From contig NZ_AUEG01000003.1 in NCBI RefSeq assembly GCF_000425865.1, forward strand, positions 109,213 to 173,212: a stretch of 64,000 nucleotides of DNA, given 5' to 3'. Both the position numbers and the translations under genes were made by a program. The DNA is from Lacticigenium naphthae DSM 19658 (GTDB lineage Bacteria; Bacillota; Bacilli; Lactobacillales; Carnobacteriaceae_A). The notes beneath the pieces are model-generated. The model was not told the origin of the DNA. It searched no databases and saw nothing but the letters and a program-made list of their open reading frames with translations. Below, one piece after another: positions 56,014 through 63,486 of the stretch (positions within the stretch are counted from its first letter, which is position 1; every line of letters begins with the position of its first letter).

Positions 56014-56483
56014 ACCGGCCCCTCGCTTTCTAAATACTGTCTGCGTTCCCCTTTTTTAACTTTTGTCCATTCTTTTTCAACGTTTTCTTGCACACGACCT
56101 AAGTACTCGTCTAGCAATCGGGCTTCCTCTACAGAAAAACCCTTTAAGGCTGTGCTATTGGAATAGGCATTTTCCTTTAAGATGATCGGTGCCACAGCTT
56201 TTCCTTTCTTGGTCACAAAGAGCTTTTTGTTTTTTTTGTTTTGCGGATCGGCTCTTTTTTCAATAAACCCATTTTTTTCTAGCTTTTTAACTGCCCGGGC
56301 CGCTGTCGTACGATCTACTTGGATCAGTTCGGCTAATTTTTCTTGAATGATTCCTGGATTCTCATAAATTCTGACTAAATAAATATATTGTCCGCGAGTT
56401 AGCGCGTACTCTTTGAATTCTATATTCGCAATTGAATCCAATGCACGGGCAATCTTTCCAATATCCCGTAAAATCTCTGCCAT
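56010..56483 (-). CDS. MarR family transcriptional regulator
   Basis: A 157-residue winged-helix regulator. The HTH runs 'IIQEKLAELIQVDRTTAARA' and the wing 'KNGFIEKRADPQNKKNKKLF', both typical of MarR. I start at ATG 56483 after GGGTGAGAG; longer in-frame starts would read through the operator. A 28-bp palindrome lies 32 bp upstream of the start, so it likely represses its own MarR-GNAT-B3/4 operon. Confidence 0.92.
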   Translation of the reverse strand: MAEILRDIGKIARALDSIANIEFKEYALTRGQYIYLVRIYENPGIIQEKLAELIQVDRTTAARAVKKLEKNGFIEKRADPQNKKNKKLFVTKKGKAVAPIILKENAYSNSTALKGFSVEEARLLDEYLGRVQENVEKEWTKVKKGERRQYLESEGPV

Positions 56484-56514
56484 TCTCTCACCCACTTTTT
56501 TTAAAAGTTTAACG

Positions 56515-56542
56515 TATTTTTGTTGCAAATGCAACAAAAATA
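56515..56542 (-). promoter_or_regulatory. MarR-type operator palindrome
   Basis: A perfect palindrome: 13-bp arms ending GTTGCA (56515-56527) and beginning TGCAAC (56530-56542), two-base centre. TTGCAAATGCAA-type cores are usual for MarR-family sites. Confidence 0.78.
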
Positions 56543-56736
56543 TCAAAAGACACTGGAATTTACTGCTCACTATTCCTTTAATTCGTTGCTTTCAGGTTCT
56601 TCTCTAATGAAAAAATTTGCCAGGCAAATTCTCTTGTTTTCAATTCTGTCGAAGGCCCCTGAGGGAAGATCCTATAACTATTTAGCTCTCTTTTTATCCA
56701 GAATGAGTCGCCCCGATCAATTTTTTCCACATTTCA

Positions 56737-57402
56737 GTAACTTTACTGGCTCCATTTCATTAAAGTTACCTGAATCCTTTTCGTTCTGGCAACTTCGCCT
56801 ACTCTTCTTGCTGAAGTTGACCGTATCGCTCTCATTCTAGCAACTTCGCCTACTCTTCTTTGCCGAAGTTGACCGTATCCCTCTCGTTCTAGCAACTTCC
56901 CCAACTCTTTTTGCCGAAGTTGACCGTATCCCTCTCGTTCTGGCAACTTCGCCTACTTTTCTTTGCCGAAGTTGACCGCATCCCTCTCGTTCTGGTAACT
57001 TTCTCACCTCTTCTCGCCGAAGTTGACCGCATCCCTCTCGTTCTGGCAACTTCCCCAACTCTTCTTTGCCGAAGTTGACCGCATCCCTCTCGTTCTGGCA
57101 ACTTTGTCTACTTTTCTTTGCCGAAGTTGACCGCATCGCTTTCGTTCTAGCAACTTCCTCAACTCTTTTTGCCGAAGTTGACCGTATCCCCCTCGTTCTG
57201 GCAACTTCCCCAACTCTTCTCGCCGAAGTTGACCGTATCCCTCTCGTTCTGGCAACTTCGCCTACTCTTCTCGCCGAAGTTGACCGCATCCCTCTCGTTC
57301 TAGCAACTTCCTCACCTCTTCTCGCCGAAGTTGACCGCATCCCTCTCGTTCTAGCAACTTCCTCACCTCTTCTCGCCGAAGTTGACCGTATCGCTTCTCG
57401 AT
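56737..57402. repeat. Minisatellite of 13 imperfect 51-52 bp units
   Basis: Units begin with GCAACTT at 56737 (degenerate), 56789, 56840, 56892, 56943, 56995, 57046, 57098, 57150, 57201, 57252, 57303 and 57354. Each has CAACTTC, about 17 variable bases rich in C and T, CGAAGTTGACCG, then a run like ATCCCTCTCGTTCT, so each unit contains an inverted repeat CAACTTC/GAAGTTG. Because 51 is a multiple of 3, long open frames appear on both strands (17-residue repeats), but the interspersed 52-bp units shift frame and no ribosome site is present, so coding is unlikely. Confidence 0.92.
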
Positions 57403-57496
57403 AAGGTCATTTATCTCCTGAAACACGTTCAAACCATCTTTTTCCAGTATAATCTGAACAAAAAGACGATTTATTAAATTTAAATGAGAAATACTC

Positions 57497-57525
57497 TTGA
57501 CAAATTCTCATCTGTTGCTTATGCT
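57497..57525 (+). promoter_or_regulatory. Promoter of the attenuated ABC importer operon
   Basis: TTGACA (57497-57502) and TATGCT (57520-57525), 17 bp apart, predicting transcription from about 57532, 25 nt before the leader peptide start. Confidence 0.75.
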
Positions 57526-57558
57526 TAGTTCATCAAATTTTAATAGGAGTGATTCCTT

Positions 57559-57630
57559 ATGAAAAAGCCAAATTACACATCTATAAAACTAAATCACTTC
57601 TACTTTAGCTATTTTAGATCCTGTTTGTAG
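57559..57630 (+). CDS. Leader peptide rich in Phe and Tyr
   Basis: A 23-codon reading frame too short for usual gene calling. It starts at ATG 57559, 9 nt after TAGGAG (57544-57549), and ends at TAG 57628-57630. Residues 14-19 read FYFSYF; with Tyr 6, six of the 23 residues plus Phe/Tyr codons TTC, TAC, TTT, TAT, TTT cluster near the end. There is no Trp codon. Its place between promoter and alternative terminator stems, ahead of an amino-acid importer, marks it as a likely attenuation peptide that senses charged tRNA(Phe) or tRNA(Tyr). Confidence 0.65.
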   Translation: MKKPNYTSIKLNHFYFSYFRSCL

Positions 57631-57647
57631 ACATGAGCAACATCGTG

Positions 57648-57812
57648 GATACAAACATCAGTGCAAACTGAATTGTATCTATGGTGGCTAGAGAAATTTG
57701 AGTTGTTCAAATTTGGCCAGATAGATGATCAATCTAAATGGCCAATAATACACGTGAAATTTCACGCACCCATTTAGATTTCTTTATCTAAATGGGTGCG
57801 TTTATTTATTTT
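57648..57812 (+). promoter_or_regulatory. Transcription attenuator with antiterminator and terminator
   Basis: In order: stem A GATACAA/TTGTATC (57648-57679) with inner CAGT/ACTG; stem B AAATTTGA/TCAAATTT (57694-57714); stem C TTGGCCA/TGGCCAA (57713-57745); palindrome D CGTGAAATTTCACG (57753-57766); terminator with 15-bp arms CGCACCCATTTAGAT (57765-57779) and ATCTAAATGGGTGCG (57786-57800), then TTTATTTATTTT. AATCTAAATGG inside stem C (57731-57741) can instead pair with CCATTTAGATT (57770-57780) as an antiterminator. No T-box AGGGTGGNACCGCG motif is present. Confidence 0.72.
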
Positions 57813-57868
57813 CTGTTGAGGAACAAATACGCTGTTACTTGGAAAATCAAAAATTGGGGGAACCGTAA

Positions 57869-58846
57869 ATGAATACACAATGGATGAAGAAATCAACAGG
57901 ATTATTACTGGCCGGACTTGTCGGAATGGGTTTGGCAGGCTGTAGTGAAGGTGATTCAGGAAATGAAGACACCGTCTCGATCGGTATTTTACAATACATG
58001 GAACACAATTCATTGTCTGCAGCACAAGATGGCTTCATTGCAGAACTGGAAGAAGCTGGATATGTAGACGGTGAGAATCTGGAACTCGAACTGATGAATG
58101 CACAAGGTGATCAAGGCAATCTTCAAAGTATGAGCGAACAATTGTCCCAGGACAACGACCTCATCCTTGGCATCGCTACTCCCTCTGCTCAATCACTCGC
58201 TACCGTAAACCAGAATGATCCGATTTTATTCACAGCCGTAACGGACCCTGTCGATGCTGGATTAGTCGAAAGCCTGGAAAATCCCGGTGGCAACGTCACA
58301 GGTACAAGCGATATGGTGCCGATCGAAAAACAAATTCAGTTGCTTCTATCTGTCACACCCGACGCAGAAACGATCGGGATCATCTACAACTCTAGCGAAC
58401 CCAACTCAGCCATCCAAGCAGACCTAGCTATTGCGGAAATTGAAGCAGCTGGCTTGCAGGCAGAGGTATCTACAGTCACTACGACAAATGATGTCCAACA
58501 AGTCTTGACGAGTTTGGCGCAATCGGTAGATGGATTGTATATCCCGACCGACAATACACTGGCCAGCACCGCCGCCATCGTCGGGGAAATCGCAAAAGAA
58601 TACAAACTACCCGTTGTCGCTGGTTCGACAGATCAAGTAGAAAAAGGGGGGCTAGCCACGTACGGGATCAACTATGAAGACCTCGGACGCCAAACAGCTC
58701 AAATGGCTATAAATATTTTGGAAAATGGAGATACGCCAGAAACTATGGCCGTTGAAACTTCCGATTCTTTCGATTTGTTTGTCAATGAAGACATGGCTGA
58801 AACGCTGGGAATCGATCCAGCTAGCATCAGCTTACCTGAAGAATAA
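57869..58846 (+). CDS. ABC importer substrate-binding lipoprotein (TrpX-like, ABC_sub_bind)
   Basis: A 325-residue lipoprotein with the PF04392 fold. The signal peptide ends in LAGC (Cys about residue 25). Family marks are 'SIGILQYMEHNSLSAAQDGF', 'ATPSAQSLATVNQNDPILFT', 'VTDPVDAGLVESLENPGGNV' and 'GIIYNSSEPNSAIQ'. Streptococcal relatives (TrpXYZ) import tryptophan; the aromatic leader peptide suggests an aromatic amino acid such as Phe or Tyr here. First gene of a three-gene operon after the attenuator; ATG follows GGGGGAACC. Confidence 0.85.
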   Translation: MNTQWMKKSTGLLLAGLVGMGLAGCSEGDSGNEDTVSIGILQYMEHNSLSAAQDGFIAELEEAGYVDGENLELELMNAQGDQGNLQSMSEQLSQDNDLILGIATPSAQSLATVNQNDPILFTAVTDPVDAGLVESLENPGGNVTGTSDMVPIEKQIQLLLSVTPDAETIGIIYNSSEPNSAIQADLAIAEIEAAGLQAEVSTVTTTNDVQQVLTSLAQSVDGLYIPTDNTLASTAAIVGEIAKEYKLPVVAGSTDQVEKGGLATYGINYEDLGRQTAQMAINILENGDTPETMAVETSDSFDLFVNEDMAETLGIDPASISLPEE

Positions 58847-58860
58847 GGAGGATCCTCAAC

Positions 58861-59760
58861 ATGAACATTATTTTATCCAGCATCTCTCAAGGACTCTTAT
58901 GGTCGATCATGGCCATCGGTGTCTATCTCACTTTTCGCATTTTGGATGTAGCCGATTTAACAACAGAGGGAAGCTTTCCTCTAGGAGCAGCTATTTGCGG
59001 AAGTCTGCTCGTCAATGGCATCTCTCCTTGGATTGCCACACTCCTGGCTTTCATTGGCGGAGCAGCTGCCGGTTTAGTTTCAGGTTATCTGCATGTTAAA
59101 TGGCGTATTCCAGCTTTACTTGCTGGAATCATCACTATGACTGGGTTGTATTCTATAAACCTGCGCATCATGGGTCAAGCGAATCTGTATATACTAGGCG
59201 AAGGAACATTGATCCAGTCCGTTCAGGATTTGGGTGTATCGAAGACTGTCGCCGTGCTCATCGTCGGTACGCTTGCGGTCACGCTCGTGATCGGATTGCT
59301 GCATCTCTTTTTCCATACCGAGATCGGTCTAGCGATCCGCTCTACGGGTGACAATCATGCGATGAGTGAAGCGAACGGGATCCGGACAGGCTCCATGAAA
59401 GTCATCGGTTATATGCTCGGAAATGGATTGATCGCTCTATCCGGGGCTCTGTTGACTCAAAATAATGGCTTTGCAGATATCAGCATGGGTATCGGAACTA
59501 TTGTCATTGGACTAGCCTCGATCATCATTGCAGAAGTCTTTTTCCACCGCTTAACACTGGCCAAACGACTACTCACTGTCGTTCTCGGTTCGATCGTGTA
59601 TCGGTTATTACTGTTGCTCGTACTGGAAATGAATGTAGATCCACAAGACTTGAAATTATTCTCAGCTATTTTATTAGCGATAGCACTCGGCTTACCAGCC
59701 ATTCAATCTCGCCTACCTAAATTGACAAGCACGAAAACAAAAGGAGGATCTCTTTCATGA
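58861..59760 (+). CDS. ABC importer permease (TrpY-like)
   Basis: A 299-residue permease of the BPD_transp_2 type with about eight membrane segments. 'YLTFRILDVADLTTEGSFPL' (about residues 22-41) and 'AIRSTGDNHAMSEANGI' (about 159-175) are conserved in this group. AAGGAGG precedes the ATG 14 bp after the binding protein gene, and it overlaps the ATPase gene by 4 nt (ATGA). Confidence 0.9.
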   Translation: MNIILSSISQGLLWSIMAIGVYLTFRILDVADLTTEGSFPLGAAICGSLLVNGISPWIATLLAFIGGAAAGLVSGYLHVKWRIPALLAGIITMTGLYSINLRIMGQANLYILGEGTLIQSVQDLGVSKTVAVLIVGTLAVTLVIGLLHLFFHTEIGLAIRSTGDNHAMSEANGIRTGSMKVIGYMLGNGLIALSGALLTQNNGFADISMGIGTIVIGLASIIIAEVFFHRLTLAKRLLTVVLGSIVYRLLLLLVLEMNVDPQDLKLFSAILLAIALGLPAIQSRLPKLTSTKTKGGSLS

Positions 59761-60560
59761 ATACTGCTTTAGAACTAACGGATATCCATAAAAGCTTTGA
59801 AGTGGGTACGGTCAATGAAAATCATGTCTTAAAAGGGATTTCTCTCACCATTCAAAAGGACGATTTTATTACGATAATCGGAGGAAATGGTGCTGGAAAA
59901 TCAACTTTTTTAAATAGTATCGCCGGGAATTTCCCGATCGACAAAGGCTATATTGCAATTGATCAAGTCGATATCACCCGCACACCCGCTTACGAACGGG
60001 CAAAATACATCAGCCGTGTCTTTCAAGATGCCAAAATGGGCACTGCTACACGTTTGACGATCGAAGAAAATTTAGCGGTCGCCTGGAAGCGAGGTAAAAA
60101 AAGAGGATTTGCTAGAGGTATCAAAGAATCCCAAAGAAAAATCTTTAAAGAAGAATTAACTAAATTGGATCTTGGTCTAGAAAATCGACTGAAAATGGAA
60201 GTCGGATTGCTCTCAGGTGGGCAACGCCAGGCATTGACCTTACTCATGGCGACCATCGTCCCTCCCAATTTACTTTTACTGGATGAACATACGGCTGCTC
60301 TGGATCCAAAGACTAGTGAAATGGTCATGAATCTGACAGACCGTATCATCAAAGAGAAGAAATTGACTGCTTTAATGATCACACACAACATGGAACAAGC
60401 CATTCAGTACGGAAATCGCTTGATCATGATGAACAATGGACAAATAGTCGTCGATGTTTCCGGAGCAGAAAAACAGCAACTGACCGTCCCGGATTTACTG
60501 AACTTATTCAAAAAGAACAGTGGACAAGCCGTTACAGAAGATGCCCTTATTTTAGGATAA
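59757..60560 (+). CDS. ABC importer ATP-binding protein (TrpZ-like)
   Basis: A 267-residue ABC ATPase. Walker A 'GGNGAGKSTFLN' is near residues 42-53, signature 'LLSGGQRQALTLLMAT' near 150-165, and Walker B 'LLLLDEHTAALD', where the usual DEP is DEH, a known variant in this subfamily. A weak hairpin with a T6 tail follows at about 60570-60597. It completes the operon of binding protein, permease and ATPase. Confidence 0.92.
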   Translation: MNTALELTDIHKSFEVGTVNENHVLKGISLTIQKDDFITIIGGNGAGKSTFLNSIAGNFPIDKGYIAIDQVDITRTPAYERAKYISRVFQDAKMGTATRLTIEENLAVAWKRGKKRGFARGIKESQRKIFKEELTKLDLGLENRLKMEVGLLSGGQRQALTLLMATIVPPNLLLLDEHTAALDPKTSEMVMNLTDRIIKEKKLTALMITHNMEQAIQYGNRLIMMNNGQIVVDVSGAEKQQLTVPDLLNLFKKNSGQAVTEDALILG

Positions 60561-60639
60561 AACAACAACAGGAGTGCTCGTTTGAGTACATTTTTTCCTG
60601 AGCTTTGCTTGTTCATCAAATCAAAAAAGGCTATTCTCT

Positions 60640-60667
60640 TTGACTCCCCTGCTTTCTTTGCTATTCT
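60640..60667 (+). promoter_or_regulatory. Promoter of the Na+/H+ antiporter gene
   Basis: TTGACT (60640-60645) and TATTCT (60662-60667), 16 bp apart, about 45 bp before the start codon. Confidence 0.6.
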
Positions 60668-60710
60668 AAAAATAAAATAGATAGTTAGTTTTCGCGGAAA
60701 GTAGGGTTGT

Positions 60711-61937
60711 TTGACTATGGTATTCCTTCATCAGTTATTAGTGCTCTTATTCATTAGTATTATTGTGTATACAATCGATGTAAAAAAGGATTTCTTCCCT
60801 GTACCAGTTGTTTTAGTGCTAGCGGGGATAGCCTTATCTTATCTACCACTCTATTCTCATTTTTCTGTCTCACGAGATATCTTATATGAAATATTTATTC
60901 CTGGGCTTCTATTTGTATCTGCTTATCAGTTTTCCACACGTGCATTAAAGAAAAATGCTGGCTTGATTTTTATTTTAAGTACAGTTGGCATGTTGGCTAC
61001 GGTCTTGCTCCTGGGAACAGGCATTTATTGGGTCACCTCTTTTTTTGAACCCTTTGCATGGAATGTCTCTCTTTTGCTTGCAGCAATTCTCGTTCCGACA
61101 GATCCCGTTTCTGTAGTCTCTATCTTAAAAAATAGTAAAGGTACCGAAGAAATTGCTGAAATAGTTGAAGGAGAATCTATGGTGAATGATGGGACCAGCA
61201 TCGTCATATTTACTATTCTTCTTTCTATGGTCCAGTCTGGAGATGCTTTTTCTCCTCTTTATTTTTTAGAAAGTTTTGTCTATATATCGCTCGGAGGAAT
61301 AGCTATTGGTCTTCTATTTGGCTGGGTTCTCAGTCAAGCTATCCATATCACTTCCCATCATGAGTACCAAGTCATGCTGAGTATTTTAATTGCTTATGGT
61401 GGATTCGCACTGGCAGAATCATTTGATACTTCGGGTGTTTTAGCTACCGTTGTATCCGGGATACTCCTTTCTTTTGCCTTTTCAAAAAATGATGCACAAG
61501 AAGAGGAATTTAGAAAAGCGTTAGGAGGATTTTGGAATGTGGTCAGCCCGACACTTTCTTCTATCTTGTTTCTGTTTATCGGTATTCAATCCGTCCCCTA
61601 TATTCAATTTCAAAACTGGACCGTTTGGCCACCGGCTTTTATCTTCTTCATCCTTTCTATCTTGGCGCGTTTTCTTGTTTTAGGAGGTACCCTCCTCATT
61701 GTGCCTAAATGGAAGAAAAAATTCAGCCATTTTTCCTCAGTTCTTTTCCTGCTTTCATTGTCTGGGATAAAGGGCACTATGTCTGTCGTTTTTCTTCTTT
61801 GGACGGAAAGTACGAATGTTGCCCAAGACACTATTTTAATTCCCGTAGCATTTGTGACAACTCTTCTATCCTTCATTTTTCAAAGTATTGGTATTTACCC
61901 ACTGTCTCATTTACTAAAAAAAACAGATGAATCCTAG
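60711..61937 (+). CDS. CPA1 family Na+/H+ antiporter
   Basis: A 408-residue cation:proton antiporter with about 11-12 membrane segments. The core motif 'LVPTDPVSVVSILKNSKG' (about residues 129-146) holds the Asp of the ion site and 'EIVEGESMVNDGTSIVIFT' (about 150-168) the second conserved Asp pair. It probably exports Na+ for pH and salt balance. Start is TTG 60711 or ATG 60717. The terminator arm overlaps the last codons. Confidence 0.9.
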   Translation: MTMVFLHQLLVLLFISIIVYTIDVKKDFFPVPVVLVLAGIALSYLPLYSHFSVSRDILYEIFIPGLLFVSAYQFSTRALKKNAGLIFILSTVGMLATVLLLGTGIYWVTSFFEPFAWNVSLLLAAILVPTDPVSVVSILKNSKGTEEIAEIVEGESMVNDGTSIVIFTILLSMVQSGDAFSPLYFLESFVYISLGGIAIGLLFGWVLSQAIHITSHHEYQVMLSILIAYGGFALAESFDTSGVLATVVSGILLSFAFSKNDAQEEEFRKALGGFWNVVSPTLSSILFLFIGIQSVPYIQFQNWTVWPPAFIFFILSILARFLVLGGTLLIVPKWKKKFSHFSSVLFLLSLSGIKGTMSVVFLLWTESTNVAQDTILIPVAFVTTLLSFIFQSIGIYPLSHLLKKTDES

Positions 61938-61954
61938 TGATTCATCTGTTTTTT
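61916..61954 (+). terminator. Terminator overlapping the antiporter gene end
   Basis: Arms ACAGATGAATC and GATTCATCTGT with A6 before and T6 after, 6-nt loop; the left arm lies in the last codons and the stop is in the loop. Confidence 0.85.
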
Positions 61955-62026
61955 CTAGAATACGAACATTCCTTATTTAGTTACATTAAATTACTCTTTT
62001 GTATTTCTTTTCAAATTTTAATGTTA

Positions 62027-62086
62027 TATAATGAGACTCATTACTTTACCGAACAGATAATGAGCGGTTGTTCATGCGAATGAACG
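62027..62086 (+). promoter_or_regulatory. Promoter -10 and hairpin before the symporter gene
   Basis: TATAAT at 62027-62032 (weak -35) is followed by a hairpin GTTCAT/ATGAAC (62071-62086) in the 5' untranslated part of the symporter mRNA. Confidence 0.5.
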
Positions 62087-62110
62087 GAACAGTTTTGAGG
62101 AGGAGTTTTT

Positions 62111-63346
62111 ATGTTAAGTAAGAGACGAATAGGTTTAGTACCTAGATTGATTATAGCTATTGTTGCCGGGGTATTGATTGGTCAATTAACCTTCATTCCT
62201 GAGGTGTTGTTACAAATACCAGTCACTTTTTCCAGTTTGTTTAGCAGCTTACTTTCCTTCATCATCCCTTTAATGATCATTGGCTTTGTCATAAAAGGAA
62301 TAGCTGATTTAGGCCAGGGTGCTGGGAAATTGCTTGGCTTAAATGTAGTCCTCGCCTATTCTTTCACACTGATTGGAGGATTCATTGCCTATTTTCTGGC
62401 ATCCAATTTATTTCCCTTGTTCATCCAAGGTTCCATCACTGATTCACTACAAGGAGAAACCATTTCTCTAGAACCACTCTTTACTTTTCCATTAGAACCG
62501 ATGCTAGATGTCACTTCAGCGATTGTCTTTGCATTTCTTTTCGGCATTTTCATCTCTTGGCTGCGCGCTGAAGGGAAAGGCGAATACATGTATGGATTTT
62601 TCAGTGAATTCAGTGAAATCATCACAAAAATTCTCCACCATATAGTCTTACCGGGATTACCTTTTTTCATCTTCGGGAATTTTGTTAATTTGAGTTATAC
62701 TGGTTCAGTCTTTGCTATCCTTTCGATTTTCTGGAAAGTATTCATCGTCGTGCTCAGCTTACAACTTGTTTTGATCAGTGTATTATTCCTGATTGCGGGC
62801 ATATACACGGGGAAAAATCCAATTCAATTATTAAAAAATCAGATCCCTGGTTATTTCACTGCTTTGGGTACACAGTCTTCTGCCGCTACGATTCCCGTGA
62901 ATCTGGAGTGTGCTAAAAACAATGGTGTTTCCAAAGAGATTCGTGAATTTGTTATTCCATTAAGTGCCACCATCCATCTAACGGGCAGCATCGTCACGAT
63001 CACATCTTGTGTGACTGCTGTATTGCTTATGTATGATATGCCTTATGGATTTGGGATCATGTCCGGCTTCATTGCCACACTAGGCGTAGCCATGGTTGCC
63101 GCTCCTGGAGCTCCTGGTGGTGCTGTCATGAGTGCATTACCGTTTCTACCCATGATCGGGATCGATCCTACCGGAATGTTAGGCAACTTGTTGATCACAC
63201 TTTACTTGACACAAGATAGTTTTGGTACAGCTGCCAATGTTTCCGGAGATAACGCCATCGCTTTGATCATCGATAAAGTCTACACAAAATATATCTTAAA
63301 AGAATGGACTTCCTATGCAGAGGTCCCAGAAGAAACACCCCTTTAA
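62111..63346 (+). CDS. Dicarboxylate/amino acid:cation symporter (DAACS family)
   Basis: A 411-residue symporter of the GltP/SstT family (PF00375), importing glutamate, aspartate, serine or C4 acids with Na+ or H+. Signatures are 'LGTQSSAATIPVNLECAKN' (about residues 255-273, the Ser-rich hairpin), 'HLTGSIVTITSCVTAVLL', and 'DSFGTAANVSGDNAIALIID' (about 371-390), carrying the Asp/Asn substrate and Na+ residues. GAGGAGGAG precedes the ATG. A terminator follows, with an insertion sequence directly after it. Confidence 0.92.
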   Translation: MLSKRRIGLVPRLIIAIVAGVLIGQLTFIPEVLLQIPVTFSSLFSSLLSFIIPLMIIGFVIKGIADLGQGAGKLLGLNVVLAYSFTLIGGFIAYFLASNLFPLFIQGSITDSLQGETISLEPLFTFPLEPMLDVTSAIVFAFLFGIFISWLRAEGKGEYMYGFFSEFSEIITKILHHIVLPGLPFFIFGNFVNLSYTGSVFAILSIFWKVFIVVLSLQLVLISVLFLIAGIYTGKNPIQLLKNQIPGYFTALGTQSSAATIPVNLECAKNNGVSKEIREFVIPLSATIHLTGSIVTITSCVTAVLLMYDMPYGFGIMSGFIATLGVAMVAAPGAPGGAVMSALPFLPMIGIDPTGMLGNLLITLYLTQDSFGTAANVSGDNAIALIIDKVYTKYILKEWTSYAEVPEETPL

Positions 63347-63372
63347 ATAAACGAATCACCATCCATTCCAAG

Positions 63373-63414
63373 AAAAAAGGCCAGCTCAACGGCAAGTTGA
63401 GCTGGTCTTTTTTT
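63373..63414 (+). terminator. Terminator of the symporter gene
   Basis: Arms GGCCAGCTCAAC and GTTGAGCTGGTC (one wobble), 5-nt loop, A6 before and T7 after. The IS end lies 3 bp beyond. Confidence 0.85.
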
Positions 63415-63451
63415 GTGGTTCTTTGTCAAATCGTGTTGGTCTATAATTCCC

Positions 63452-63486
63452 GAGGTAGAAACTTCACTGTTTCTACCTCTTTTTTA
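63452..63486 (+). terminator. Terminator inside the IS end
   Basis: Perfect 10-bp arms GAGGTAGAAA and TTTCTACCTC, 8-nt loop, then T6 on the plus strand. It would stop transcription entering the IS from the flanking symporter gene, and overlaps the end of the transposase gene. Confidence 0.75.

Noticed and set aside
56737..57402. CRISPR array
   Set aside because: Whole 51-bp units are conserved; there is no alternation of a constant repeat with unique spacers, and no cas genes are present.
56837..57404. Arg-rich or Val/Leu-rich repeat proteins read from the minisatellite on both strands
   Set aside because: Frames are open only because 51 is a multiple of three; 52-bp units shift the frame, no ribosome site exists, and both strands look equally open.
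57531..57868. T-box riboswitch before the aromatic-type importer
   Set aside because: No AGGGTGGNACCGCG antiterminator core or recognisable specifier loop; a translated leader with alternative stems explains the region better.
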